Notes under the pieces: model-generated
Told to the model about the DNA's origin: nothing
Database searches by the model: none
What the model saw: the letters and a program-made list of their open reading frames with translations, nothing else
NCBI GenBank assembly: GCA_040880305.1
Contig: JBBDIP010000009.1
Span: 1 to 46,529, forward strand
Length of the DNA: 46,529 nucleotides
Direction: 5' to 3'
Source of the DNA: JBBDIP01 sp040880305
GTDB lineage: Bacteria > Bacillota > Sulfobacillia > Fermentithermobacillales > Fermentithermobacillaceae
Translations under genes and position numbers: made by a program
Shown here: positions 27,145 to 36,262 of the stretch, piece after piece
How the letters are laid out: each line of letters opens with the position of its first letter
Numbering within the stretch: the stretch's first letter is position 1

Positions 27145-27204
27145 GAAGTTGTCTTGTTGCCGCAGATCACCCCCCGAGATGCGACAGCAACAGCAACAGC
27201 GAGA

Positions 27205-27233
27205 GCCCGGGCCAAAACCCCGGGCGTTTTTTT
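27205..27233 (+). terminator. Rho-independent terminator
   Basis: GCCCGGG (27205-27211) pairs with CCCGGGC (27219-27225) across a CCAAAAC loop and is followed by G and seven T. It ends the LuxR gene. A TGCTATACT extended -10-like string overlaps its 3' edge. Confidence 0.92.
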
Positions 27234-27272
27234 GCTATACTTGACTCACGCCGGATTTAACTGGAGGTTGCC

Positions 27273-29261
27273 TTGGTCACTGTTCGCGCAGCCTGTCCTC
27301 TGGTTTGCTGGGATACCTGCTCGTGGCTAGTCTCTGTCGAAAACGGAGCGGTCACGGGTGTGCGAGGCGACCCGGATGACCCATATACCAGGGGCTTTGT
27401 GTGTCCCAAGGCCCGGTTTCAGATGGAACGGCACAACGCGCCCGATAGGCCGATGCATCCCCTCGTGAAATCCAGAGGGTCGTGGAGGCAGGCCGGCTGG
27501 GACGAGGCTCTGGCCCTCCTGTCCGGTAAGATACAGGACGCTGTGGAACGGTACGGGCCCTCGTCAGTCTTCTACTACCACGATGCCGGCTCGATGGGCC
27601 TAAGCAAGTCGCTTGGCCTGCGCCTCTTTAGGCGCCTCGGAGCCGCGGAACCTTTGGGCAGCCTCTGTTGGGCAGCAGGCATCAAGGCGCAGGAGTACGA
27701 TTTCGGCTACCACCTTGCCAACTCTCCGGCAGACGTCCTGAACTCATCCATGGCTATCATCTGGGGCAAGAACCCCGCGGCTACAAATGTGCATCTGACC
27801 CCTTTTCTGAAAGAGGCCAGACAGCGTGGGACGCGCCTCGTGCTGGTCGACCCCATAAGATCGCCCTCGGTTGCTCTGGTGGACGAGCACATCCAGCTGC
27901 GGCCCGCGACCGATGGTGCGCTCGCGCTCTCCATGTGCCACGTCATTGTGGAGGAAGGCCTGGTAGACGTGCCTTTCGTTGCGGCCTACACAGTTGGGTT
28001 TGACGCCTTCCGCCAGCACCTCGCCAAATACACGCCGCTCTGGGGCGAGAAGCTCACAGGGATCGACCGTGAAGTCATAGCCAGCCTGGCCAGGCGCTAC
28101 GCAACGGGGGGGCCGGCAACCATCCTGATGGGTTATGGGTTTCAGCGACACTACGGTGGAGGGAACGCCGTCAGAGCCTGCGATGCGCTTGCCGTCCTTA
28201 CAGGCAATGTGGGGAAGGCGGGCGGCGGGGCAAACTACGCCAATGGCTACATAGCCAAGTCTTTGGTCTCGCTGGCAGGCACGTCCAACCCGACGCGCCC
28301 CGTGAGGCGCATCCCCCGGGCCACTTTGGGAGACATCTCTTCGCTGAAAGACCCGCCCGTCGAGGTCATGGTCGTCTCTGGCGCGAACCCGCTGAACCAG
28401 TCGCCTGGGGCGCGACGTACGCGCGATGCGCTTGCGGGTATTCCGTTCAAAGCCGTGCTTGACCTGCGTTGGACGGAAACGTGCGAGGACGCTGACCTGT
28501 TCCTCCCGGTGGCGACCTCCTTCGAGGACAGAGATCTTCACTCTTGCTCCTGGCACGACAGGCTCACCTTGACGGACCGGTGCGTTGCCCCACGGGGCGA
28601 AGCGCTCCCTGATAGGGTGATATGGCAGCGCCTGGCCGAGAGGCTCGGGTACGGTTCCGAGTTCTCCAAGACTTTGGACGAGTGGGTGGACGTAGCGCTG
28701 GAGCGGATGCGTGCAGCCGGACTCAGCGCCAAGAGCCTGAGCGGCAGGACCGTAAGTTTCCCGGGGATGCCCGCCGTCGCCTACCAGAGCGGCGTTTTAC
28801 TCACTTCTTAAGGCAAGTTCGAGTTCGTGTCGAAGCGGGCTGCGGAAGAGACCGGGTATCCCATGGCAACGTACGTAGGACCTCCTAACGGCGACGGCAA
28901 CGATGGCGGGAACGGCGCGTATCCGCTGCGTCTCCTGTCTCCAAGACGCATCGACCACCTTCACTCCCAGTTCTACGAGAGGGTCTTGTCGCCAGGGGGG
29001 CTGCCCGTAGCTTACCTGTCGCGGGGAGACCTTGCGGCCGCGGGCATGGTCGATGGGGATACCGCCCGCATGGAGTCGGCCTACGGCGCCATAGAGGTCC
29101 TCCTGAAGGAGACAGGCGATGTGCCGCCGGGAGTCGCGTTGATGTACGAAGGTGGGTCCGTCATTGACGGCAAGGGGGCTAACCTGCTCACGCCTCAAGG
29201 CGAGACAGACATGGGACACGGAGCGGTGTTCTATGACACCTTCGTGAGGGTCGTGTGCTAG
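27273..29261 (+). pseudogene. Molybdopterin-dependent oxidoreductase interrupted by an in-frame TAA
   Basis: DMSO-reductase-family catalytic subunit. The N-terminal CPLVCWDTC ... GFVCPKAR cysteines should bind a [4Fe-4S] cluster, the middle holds bis-MGD binding elements (WGKNPAAT, LVDPIRSP, SGANPLNQSPG), and the part after 28812 is the C-terminal molydopterin-dinucleotide domain (LLSPRRIDHLHSQFY). A TAA at 28809-28811 divides one frame of 663 codons. Just after it comes GKFEF, the usual end of a TPSGKFEF motif, so the stop replaces the serine: one base change from TCA. The real protein may be intact if this is a sequencing error. Redox substrate unknown. Confidence 0.85.
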
Positions 29262-29431
29262 GGAAAGAAGCCGTGGTGGTAGAAGTAGTAAAGCCCTGTC
29301 GCCGTGGACGTCACGGCCAGGAGCACCGACCAGACGGCCCCTACCTTGTTGCCGGCCTTAAGGAGCGTCCATGCCCATGACAAGGTATATATCCCAACGA
29401 TTATGGTGGCAGCAATGCCCAGTAAGTGCAT
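29258..29431 (-). CDS. Small two-helix membrane protein (57 aa)
   Basis: ATG at 29431 opens a 57-residue frame with two hydrophobic segments (about residues 3-24 and 31-51), a basic turn AGNK between them and an aromatic YYFYHHGFFP end. Its TAG overlaps the stop of the oxidoreductase in a CTAG, the same arrangement as at the other convergent gene pairs of this window, which supports it. No good Shine-Dalgarno is visible. The family is not recognised; it could be a small membrane partner. Confidence 0.6.
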   Translation of the reverse strand: MHLLGIAATIIVGIYTLSWAWTLLKAGNKVGAVWSVLLAVTSTATGLYYFYHHGFFP

Positions 29432-29532
29432 GCTAGGAGTATTTGCGGAACGAGCGCAAGGAATTCACCGCGCCAAGGCTGTTGCGCTGCTCGGGTTCTT
29501 GTTTTCAGGGACACATTGGGGGTGCATGGAAG

Positions 29533-30567
29533 ATGGCTTCGCAGGACGCTGTTGCACAGAAGAAGAGGGTTTTTTCGGGCGTGCAGCCCACCGGGGCGCT
29601 CACCCTGGGGAACTATCTCGGAGCTTTGAAGCGCTTCGCCGAGATTCAGGATGAATATGACTGCTTCTACAGCGTAGTGGACCTTCACGCGCTTACGGTC
29701 CTTCCTGAGCCCGGAGCCCTTCGCTCTCAGATAGAGGACGTCGCAGGCTTCATGCTGGCCAGCGGGCTGGACCCCAAGAAGGTGACTTTGTTCGTTCAGT
29801 CCGACGTGCCTTGCCACGTGGAACTTGGTTGGATAATGGAGTGCACGGCCACGTTCGGGGAACTCTCGCGGATGACCCAGTTCAAGGAGAAGTCCGAGGG
29901 CAAAGAGACCGTGTCGGGCGGCTTGTTCACCTACCCGGCGCTCATGGCGTCAGACATCCTGTTGTACCAGTCGGACTACGTGCCTGTCGGCGACGATCAG
30001 AAGCAGCACGTGGAATTGTGCCGCGACCTGGCGATACGCTTCAATAGCAGATATGGAGCGACATTCAAGGTGCCTGAACCGCTCATCGCCGCCACCGGCG
30101 CGAGGATCAAGTCGCTGCAAGACCCAGAAAAGAAGATGTCGAAGTCCGATCCGAACCCGCTGTCGTATGTTGCGCTCAAAGATTCTCCGGATGAAGTTGT
30201 GAAGAAGATTCGTCGCGCTGTCACCGACTCGGGGCGCGAGATCGTCTACGACCCTGACGCTAAGCCGGCTCTGGCGAATCTTCTGACCATCTACTCGCAC
30301 TGCGCGGGCCAGTCCATCCCGGAAGTTGAGGCCGCGTACCAGGGCAAGGGATACGCCGACTTCAAGAACGGCCTTGCCGAAGTTGTGGTGGAGACCTTAA
30401 GGCCGGTCCAGGACAGGTTTGCAGCCCTAAAGGGTAGCGGTGAGCTCGGATCCATCCTGGCGGCCGGCGCGCGCAAAGCCAACGCCGTCGCGGCCCCTAC
30501 CCTGAAACTGGCCAAGGAGAAACTCGGCCTGTCGACCCTGATAGACCCAGTGAAGCGGAGCATCTAG
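29533..30567 (+). CDS. trpS: Tryptophanyl-tRNA synthetase
   Basis: Class I synthetase of 344 residues for tRNA-Trp. The HIGH-equivalent is in PTGALTLGNYLGAL and the KMSKS loop is EKKMSKSDPN. ATG 29533 is the natural N-terminus; the open frame upstream is untranslated leader. No T-box structure was seen in the short leader. It converges with glnA, sharing CTAG. Confidence 0.97.
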   Translation: MASQDAVAQKKRVFSGVQPTGALTLGNYLGALKRFAEIQDEYDCFYSVVDLHALTVLPEPGALRSQIEDVAGFMLASGLDPKKVTLFVQSDVPCHVELGWIMECTATFGELSRMTQFKEKSEGKETVSGGLFTYPALMASDILLYQSDYVPVGDDQKQHVELCRDLAIRFNSRYGATFKVPEPLIAATGARIKSLQDPEKKMSKSDPNPLSYVALKDSPDEVVKKIRRAVTDSGREIVYDPDAKPALANLLTIYSHCAGQSIPEVEAAYQGKGYADFKNGLAEVVVETLRPVQDRFAALKGSGELGSILAAGARKANAVAAPTLKLAKEKLGLSTLIDPVKRSI

Positions 30568-31910
30568 AAGACTCTTAGGTACTGGTCCAGTTCCCATTGG
30601 TGGACTTGGGTGCGATACACGTCGGTCTCTATGCGCTTCGCGTCGACAAAGCGGGAGACGATGTGGTCCCCCAGTGCCGCGGCGATGACCTCGTCCTTCA
30701 GCAGTTCCTCGATCGCCTCTTCCAAGCTGCCCGGGAGGCTGCCGATCCCGTAGGTCTGCCTCTCCTCCAAGTCCATCTCGTAGATATTGCGGTTGACCGG
30801 CGGAGGGGGCAGAGTGCCTTTCTTTATCCCATCCAGTCCGGCCTGGAGCGTGACTGCCAGCGCCAGGTAAGGGTTGCAGGAAGGGTCCGGGCTCCGCAGT
30901 TCTAGCCTGGTGCCGATCCCGCGGCGCGCGGGCACGCGGATGAGCGGGCTCCTGTTGCGCTCCGACCAAGCCAGATAGACGGGGGCCTCGTAACCCGGGA
31001 CAAGTCTTTTATAGGAGTTGACCAGGGGATTTGTAATCGCCGTGAAGCCGCGAGCGTGTGACAGGAGGCCCCCCAGGTATCCCAGGCAGAGTTCGCTGAG
31101 TTGATACTGCCCATCCCTGGCGTAGAAGGCGTTGGTCTCGCCTTTGAACAGTGACTGGTGCGTATGCATGCCCGAGCCGTTGATGCCGTGAATGGGTTTG
31201 GGCATGAAGGTCGCGTGCAAGTTGTGCTGAAGGGCAACTGTCCTCACGACCAGTCTCAGCGTGACCATGTCGTCGGCGGCCGCGAGAGCTTCCGTGTACC
31301 GCGTGTCGATTTCGTGCTGGGCCGGAGCTACCTCGTGATGCGAAGCCTCGATCTCGAAGCCGAGGTCTTGAAGCGCTATGACCATGTCGCGTCGGGCGTT
31401 CTCGCCGGTATCAATGGGGGAGAGGTCGAAGTAGCTGCCCTGGTCCTGCGTCTTCACAGTCGGCCGCCCGCGCTCGTCCAGATGGAAGAGAAAGAACTCC
31501 GCTTCGAGGCCGGCGTTCATTGAATAGCCCATGGCCTTCGCTTCGCTGACGGCCCGCTTCAGAGCCAGGCGGGGGCACCCGGCGAAAGGCTCTTCGTTGG
31601 GTGTGTAGATGTCGCAGATAAGCCTGGCGGTGTTTTCCCGGTCACCGTTTAGCCAGGGGAAGGATGCGTATGTGGTCGGGTCGGGCTTAAGGAGCATGTC
31701 GGATTCCTCTATGCGGACGAAGCCGTGGACGGACGAGCCGTCGAAGAGGATCTGCCCGTCGAGCGCCTTTGGGAGCTGCTCCACCGGGATGGCGACACTC
31801 TTCACCACGCCCAGGATGTCGGTGAACTGAAGCAGTATGAAGCGGACTTTCTGCTGTTCAGCAAGCCTAAGTACGTCTTCCTTGGTGCGTGGCTTGTCTT
31901 TCGGAGACAC
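30564..31910 (-). CDS. glnA: Glutamine synthetase type I
   Basis: Makes glutamine from glutamate and ammonia. The 448-residue GSI-alpha type has the NGSGMHTHQSL and KRLVPGYEAPVY signatures and lacks the adenylylation loop, so feedback control and a GlnR-type repressor are expected, as in other Bacillota. GTG 31910 follows AAAGGA. It lies 14 bases downstream of the MerR-family regulator gene in the same direction. Confidence 0.96.
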   Translation of the reverse strand: MSPKDKPRTKEDVLRLAEQQKVRFILLQFTDILGVVKSVAIPVEQLPKALDGQILFDGSSVHGFVRIEESDMLLKPDPTTYASFPWLNGDRENTARLICDIYTPNEEPFAGCPRLALKRAVSEAKAMGYSMNAGLEAEFFLFHLDERGRPTVKTQDQGSYFDLSPIDTGENARRDMVIALQDLGFEIEASHHEVAPAQHEIDTRYTEALAAADDMVTLRLVVRTVALQHNLHATFMPKPIHGINGSGMHTHQSLFKGETNAFYARDGQYQLSELCLGYLGGLLSHARGFTAITNPLVNSYKRLVPGYEAPVYLAWSERNRSPLIRVPARRGIGTRLELRSPDPSCNPYLALAVTLQAGLDGIKKGTLPPPPVNRNIYEMDLEERQTYGIGSLPGSLEEAIEELLKDEVIAAALGDHIVSRFVDAKRIETDVYRTQVHQWELDQYLRVF

Positions 31911-31924
31911 ATCGCATCGTCCTT

Positions 31925-32365
31925 TCAGTTGGTCGGTTTACGGTCGTTTTCGGTCATGATGTTGACCCGACGGAAGTAGCCGGGGGAGTCGGTCTCAGGG
32001 CCCCTGAGCCTCATAGCGGCATCACCCATGGAGACAGGCCTCGAACGGGCAGCGGTGGGTCGGTCCAGGTCGGAGGCTATCATGCGCGCCACAGCCTCCA
32101 TCGTGGTGATGCCGCTCTTGATGACATCTCGAATGCGTAGCAACGCCTCAACATTAGAAGGGGAGTACAAACGGTGGCCACCCGCGGTACGTGAGGGAAT
32201 AACGAGGCCGGACTTCTCATAGTACCTGATGCGGCGCCGCGTGAGGCCCGTCATCCTCTCGACGACAGCCATAGAGAAGACGTATCGCGTGTCCTGCTGC
32301 AGAGGCGCATTGCCGATTTTGTAGTTGGTTGAGGCCACCACAGTCCACCGCCTGACGGGATTCAT
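31925..32365 (-). CDS. glnR: GlnR-like MerR family transcriptional regulator
   Basis: A winged-helix MerR DNA-binding domain (GLTRRRIRYYEKSGLVIPSRTAGGHRLYS) followed by a short C-terminal tail, like GlnR, which represses glnRA when feedback-inhibited glutamine synthetase binds it. Position upstream of glnA supports this. The frame is open to 32386 but that GTG touches the -10 box, so translation starts later: ATG 32365 or the GTG pair at 32338-32341. Confidence 0.85.
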   Translation of the reverse strand: MNPVRRWTVVASTNYKIGNAPLQQDTRYVFSMAVVERMTGLTRRRIRYYEKSGLVIPSRTAGGHRLYSPSNVEALLRIRDVIKSGITTMEAVARMIASDLDRPTAARSRPVSMGDAAMRLRGPETDSPGYFRRVNIMTENDRKPTN

Positions 32366-32386
32366 CCCTGTTGGTTTAATGGTCAC

Positions 32387-32416
32387 ATTATAGAGATGAG
32401 TGCTTAGCCAAGTCTA
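32387..32416 (-). promoter_or_regulatory. Promoter of glnR-glnA
   Basis: On the minus strand TAGACT (32411-32416) and a perfect TATAAT (32387-32392) are 18 bases apart. A short palindrome, GGGAT-GA-ATCCC, overlaps the ATG 32365 region just downstream. Confidence 0.65.
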
Positions 32417-32422
32417 CAGGTC

Positions 32423-32463
32423 ATGTCATAATCACGGCATAAATCATAACACGAATATGACAT
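32423..32463. promoter_or_regulatory. AT-rich inverted repeat upstream of glnR
   Basis: ATGTCATA (32423-32430) and TATGACAT (32456-32463) are perfect inverted copies 25 bases apart, in an AT-rich stretch unusual for this DNA, just upstream of the glnR promoter. It does not match the classical GlnR box TGTNA-N7-TNACA. It may be an operator for this regulator variant. Confidence 0.45.
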
Positions 32464-32508
32464 AGACCAGATAAGGGAGCTTTTCCGCATAACCACAGGA
32501 CTGCAATG

Positions 32509-32901
32509 CTAACGAGGGGGCAGGCAGACGCTGTCACCCGGGCGGAGGTTGTCGGGGTCCGCGGTGGGGTTTAGAGCCAGGAGAGTCTCGAGAGGGGCCC
32601 CTACGGATTGGGCTATGGAAAACATGGTATCGCCGGGAGCGATGACCCAGTAAAGTCCAGAATCGCACGGCGGTACCCTGCCCGTGGGAATCCCCGCCTC
32701 CAGGGGCACGCAGATGAGAGCCCCTACCTGGAGGTTGTCGGGATCGGTCGTTGGGTTCAGTCGGGTCAGTTCGTCAACCGTTACGCCAATCTCTTTGGCT
32801 ACCAGGTAGAAGGTATCTCCCGGCCGTACGGTGTAGTAGCGCGCCCTCTCGCAGGGCGGACCGTTTGCGCTAAAGGTGCGTTCCCCCTTTGCGATCCCGG
32901 G
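32509..32901 (-). pseudogene. Truncated gene for a two-LysM-domain protein
   Basis: The frame encodes two LysM domains in series, YYTVRPGDTF ... NPTTDPDNL and YWVIAPGDTM ... NPTADPDNL, each ending in a cysteine-proline pair. LysM binds peptidoglycan. No ATG, GTG or TTG exists between the in-frame TGA (32902-32904) and the first domain; only an internal GTG at 32709 would give the second domain alone. The 5' end, with any signal peptide, is missing, probably through an indel or rearrangement. Confidence 0.65.
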
Positions 32902-32934
32902 TCAAATCTATTCCTATGCGGGGACAGAGGTGCT

Positions 32935-34392
32935 TCACACGTTAATTTTGGTCCAGTGACCTGCATTGAACCGGAGGTTAATCAGCACCGCTCTGGTAAT
33001 CATGTCAAGGGCCATGGCGATCCATGCCCCAGTCAAGCCCATGTTCATCTTGAGTGCGAGGGTGTAGGCGACCACGACGCGGACTCCCCAGACCCCCGCC
33101 ATCGTAATGTACAAGGCCCACTTGGTGTCGCCCGCGCCTCGCAGCGCTCCGGCCAGCACGAAGTTGATAGCCATGAACGGCTGAGCGATCGCGATTATCT
33201 TGAGCGCCGACGATGAGAGGCTGATGACCATCTGGTCGTCAGTATATAACCGCACCACATAGCGTCCGAACAGTAAGAGCACGCTCCCGGTGATTAACGC
33301 CATGGCTATGCCGAGCAGTCGTGCTTCCTGGCCGACCTTCATGGCACGGTCTGGTTTCTTGGCTCCCAGGCTTTGACCGGTCAGGGCGGTGGCGGCTGTC
33401 TGAAACGCTTGCGGAGGCGTGAACGAAAGGCCCTCTGCGTTTAGCGCCACCTGGTGGGCAGCGTACGTAACGGTGCCGAAACTTGACACTATCCTCGCGA
33501 AAACCATCTGACCCGAGCGCATCACCAATTGCTCCAAGGCAGCGGGGAGGCCAATTTTGAAGATCCTACCGGTTGTCTCCTTATCAAGACGGAAACTGTC
33601 GGTGGTTGACATCTTGATAGCCCCGCGATGTCCGAAGACCTTGCGCATGATGAGGATGAACGCGACGAAACGCGAGATGGTGGTAGGAATGGCGGCGCCG
33701 ACGACTCCGAGCCTGGGGAATCCCAGGTGACCGAAAATGAGGAGGTAGTTGCCTACGACGTTAACTATGTTGGCTACCAGGTTCACCGACATAGGTGTTT
33801 TGGTGTCGCCCGCCCCTCTCAGCGATGCTCCAAGGCTGATGGTTGCGCCCTGAAAGACTAGGCCCGCCGCGACGATCCGGAGGTACTTGGTTCCAGGCAC
33901 CAGCGCATCAAGTTCCGCGCCCATGAGGGTCAGGATGTCCTCCGCGAAAATCACGCCGACCACGGCAAGGACAGCGCCCATGGCCGACGCCATCACGAGC
34001 GCCTGGCGGGCCACTCTGAAAGCGTCTTCGGGTTTCTTAGCGCCGATAGACCTCGCCACAAGCGCGGTGGCTCCTACGTTCAAAGCCATGAAGACCGACA
34101 TCGCCACGAACATCGGCTGGTTGGATAGCCCTACAGCCGTGATGGCCCAGGGACCGAGCCTGCCGACCATGATCATGTCGGCCATGGAGACCAGCGTCAT
34201 TAAGGTCATCTCGGTGAGAGCGGGGAGGGCAAGGTTGATGATGCGCCTGCGTATCTCTTTGCGGTCTTCGGCGACTACCTCGTCGGGCTCGAGTGTTACC
34301 TCAATTTCATCCTCCGAGGCTGGGATGCTGATGGCTGCCGCAACTTCCGCTCCGTTGTCGGCAGCGTTTGGTTGCTCGTTGGGTTTTCCCAC
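32935..34392 (-). CDS. MATE family efflux transporter
   Basis: A 485-residue sodium- or proton-driven multidrug exporter type protein with 12 helices in two halves. A 45-residue acidic N-terminal extension precedes the first helix. Both halves carry the family's GAGDTK motif (LRGAGDTKTPM and LRGAGDTKWAL). GTG 34392 follows GGTGGAG. Substrate unknown. It lies in a minus-strand run with the deformylase gene. Confidence 0.93.
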   Translation of the reverse strand: MGKPNEQPNAADNGAEVAAAISIPASEDEIEVTLEPDEVVAEDRKEIRRRIINLALPALTEMTLMTLVSMADMIMVGRLGPWAITAVGLSNQPMFVAMSVFMALNVGATALVARSIGAKKPEDAFRVARQALVMASAMGAVLAVVGVIFAEDILTLMGAELDALVPGTKYLRIVAAGLVFQGATISLGASLRGAGDTKTPMSVNLVANIVNVVGNYLLIFGHLGFPRLGVVGAAIPTTISRFVAFILIMRKVFGHRGAIKMSTTDSFRLDKETTGRIFKIGLPAALEQLVMRSGQMVFARIVSSFGTVTYAAHQVALNAEGLSFTPPQAFQTAATALTGQSLGAKKPDRAMKVGQEARLLGIAMALITGSVLLLFGRYVVRLYTDDQMVISLSSSALKIIAIAQPFMAINFVLAGALRGAGDTKWALYITMAGVWGVRVVVAYTLALKMNMGLTGAWIAMALDMITRAVLINLRFNAGHWTKINV

Positions 34393-34437
34393 AGTGCGGT
34401 TTCTCCACCTTAGGCGATATTTCTATACACGAATATA

Positions 34438-34989
34438 CTACCACCGGGCTGAATTGGGTCGCAATACTGTTCGCCCCACGCCGGGATGCCGCGCTAAGTG
34501 GCGGCGCTGGCTAATGAGGCAAAACGCCCGCCCGTCCAAAGCCCGCGCCACAGCGAGTGTCCCGTCCAGGTGGTCGCACTCATGCTGAATAATCACCGCA
34601 AGGTCACCGCGCGCAGTCTCCACACGTACCCGCCACTCTTCGTCCCGGTACTCAACCGAGCAGGCGGATGCGCGCCGCGTCCGCACAAGCAGATCGGGAA
34701 AGGACATGCAGTGCTCCCACGTCTCAATTTGCTCGCCAGAGAGCTGAAGCACTGGGTTCAGGAAAAACCTCGGGGGCCCCGGTTCGTGGATGTAGACAAT
34801 CCTTTTTAGGACACCTATCTGCGGAGCGGCGATGGCCTTACTGGTCCCGTGACGGGCCCGGAAGTCCAACAAGGTCTCTCGGAGGTCCTTAAGGACAGGC
34901 GCGACGTCTCCCAAGTCGTCGACACGCATAGCGGAAGACTCGTTGTAGAGCGCAGGATTCCCCAGTAGCAGGATAGGTCGCACTGTCAA
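34438..34989 (-). CDS. def: Peptide deformylase-like protein
   Basis: Removes N-formyl groups from nascent proteins if active. Motif 1 reads SKAIAAPQIG instead of GxGLAAPQ, motif 2 EHCMS instead of EGCLS, and motif 3 is QHECDH, so all three metal ligands (Cys, His, His) and the catalytic Glu are kept. The altered motifs place it among divergent, sometimes secondary deformylases. TTG 34989 lies 7 bases after AAGGAGG and is preferred to the ATG at 35013. The C-terminus is basic. Confidence 0.8.
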   Translation of the reverse strand: MTVRPILLLGNPALYNESSAMRVDDLGDVAPVLKDLRETLLDFRARHGTSKAIAAPQIGVLKRIVYIHEPGPPRFFLNPVLQLSGEQIETWEHCMSFPDLLVRTRRASACSVEYRDEEWRVRVETARGDLAVIIQHECDHLDGTLAVARALDGRAFCLISQRRHLARHPGVGRTVLRPNSARW

Positions 34990-35089
34990 GAGACCGCCTC
35001 CTTCGGGGATCATAGTCGTCCGGCGGAGAGATGGTGATTGGGGTGGGCGCGATGGTAAGATTTGTGAGCATGAAGAGGAGGCGGGAAGG

Positions 35090-36262
35090 GTGAGCGCACG
35101 GATGGAGGCAGTCCTGTCGGCGGCCGGGGTAAATGTACCCGAAGACAGCGTGGAGGTGCTTCGCGACGGATCCCCTTGGTATGTTCTGCGCGCGAGCCTT
35201 TCCGAGGATGCTCGTCATGCATCGGTAATACTCAAGACCTGCGCTCTGACATCCCGCGAACCCGAGATCACGGCAAGTCTCTCTGGGGTTTTGGAATGCG
35301 TGCCTAGAGTCCTGCGGATCGGCGGTGGGATCGGATTTCGAGTGATGATGCTAGAGGACTTCGGAAGGCGGGGCCTCTATGAGTGCGCCACTCCTGAGAC
35401 GTACATGGAGGCGGTCAAGGTCCTAGGTGGGATTCATCGCCGGTTCGAGGGCGATTTCGAGCAGTGTACAGGCATTGCTGGACTCGTCCCGCCGCGCGGG
35501 CTAACGGAATGGCCGGCCAGTTTACAGCTGATCCCGACATATGGGCGCAAGGAGTGGGCGTCCACTTTGGCAGCGGCCGCGCGCTTGACCTCGATGCGCT
35601 TCGCCGACGGGACGTACCGTGGCACAATATCTCGTGGTGCAAGGCGACTGCCCGATTCCCTGAAATGCCTGCTCCGGCGGTCTTTGGATATGCTCGACGA
35701 CACATGGGGACGTGGCCTCACGATGCCGTCGACCCTAGTACATGGGGATTTCCACGAAGGCAACATACTCTTGCGCGATGGAGAAGGCTCCCCCAAGTTC
35801 GGCCTCATCGACTGAGGAGACGCAAGGCGGGATTGTGGACTCATTGACCTTGTGTCACTGATCGACGTGGCCCATAGGATGAAGACAGTTAAACTGGACG
35901 AGGATCAGGTCCTCAGCTGGTATCTTGCGGTCCGCAATGGCTCTTCGGCACTGGTGACTCCCGAGGTGCAGGCGGAGTGGAACCTTGCCTGGGTGCTCCG
36001 GGCGTGGATGGAACTGCGATGGTTTGCCGACAGCGGGGAAGACTTCGGCGAAAGGGCAGACCGCGAGATAGGCATTATTGGAGCCAGGTTGACAGCCCTG
36101 CCCATCTCGTGGGCACTGGCAAGGATTCTGCAATCCCCGACCGATATCTCGCAGCGGCTTGTCAGAATATGGGAATTCGTGATAGTGTTGGAGCACAGAC
36201 TCAGAGACATCTCGTCCGCAGCACTCGTCATGCCACAAGACAAATCCAGTGTTGAGGGGGCC
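35090..36262 (+). pseudogene. Aminoglycoside phosphotransferase-like kinase with in-frame TGA
   Basis: APH/choline-kinase fold. The Brenner motif VHGDFHEGNILL is intact. The metal motif should read LIDWGDAR, but the Trp codon is TGA (35813-35815); the same frame then continues with GDARRD and a helical C-terminal lobe. No stop separates this frame from comM, so readthrough would fuse both. A TGA exists one frame over at 36253, so a small indel could explain the lost stop. Either a decayed gene or two sequence errors. GTG 35090 follows AGGAGG. Confidence 0.7.

Noticed and set aside
29432..29532. T-box leader or N-terminal extension of trpS
   Set aside because: No T-box sequence is seen, and the extra in-frame residues before ATG 29533 do not fit the family N-terminus.
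32608..33216. 202-aa plus-strand ORF
   Set aside because: It is antisense to the LysM and MATE genes, which have clear domain matches.
35813..35815. Selenocysteine or recoded Trp at TGA
   Set aside because: The position is a conserved Trp, not Cys/Sec, and TGA is used as a normal stop by many genes here.
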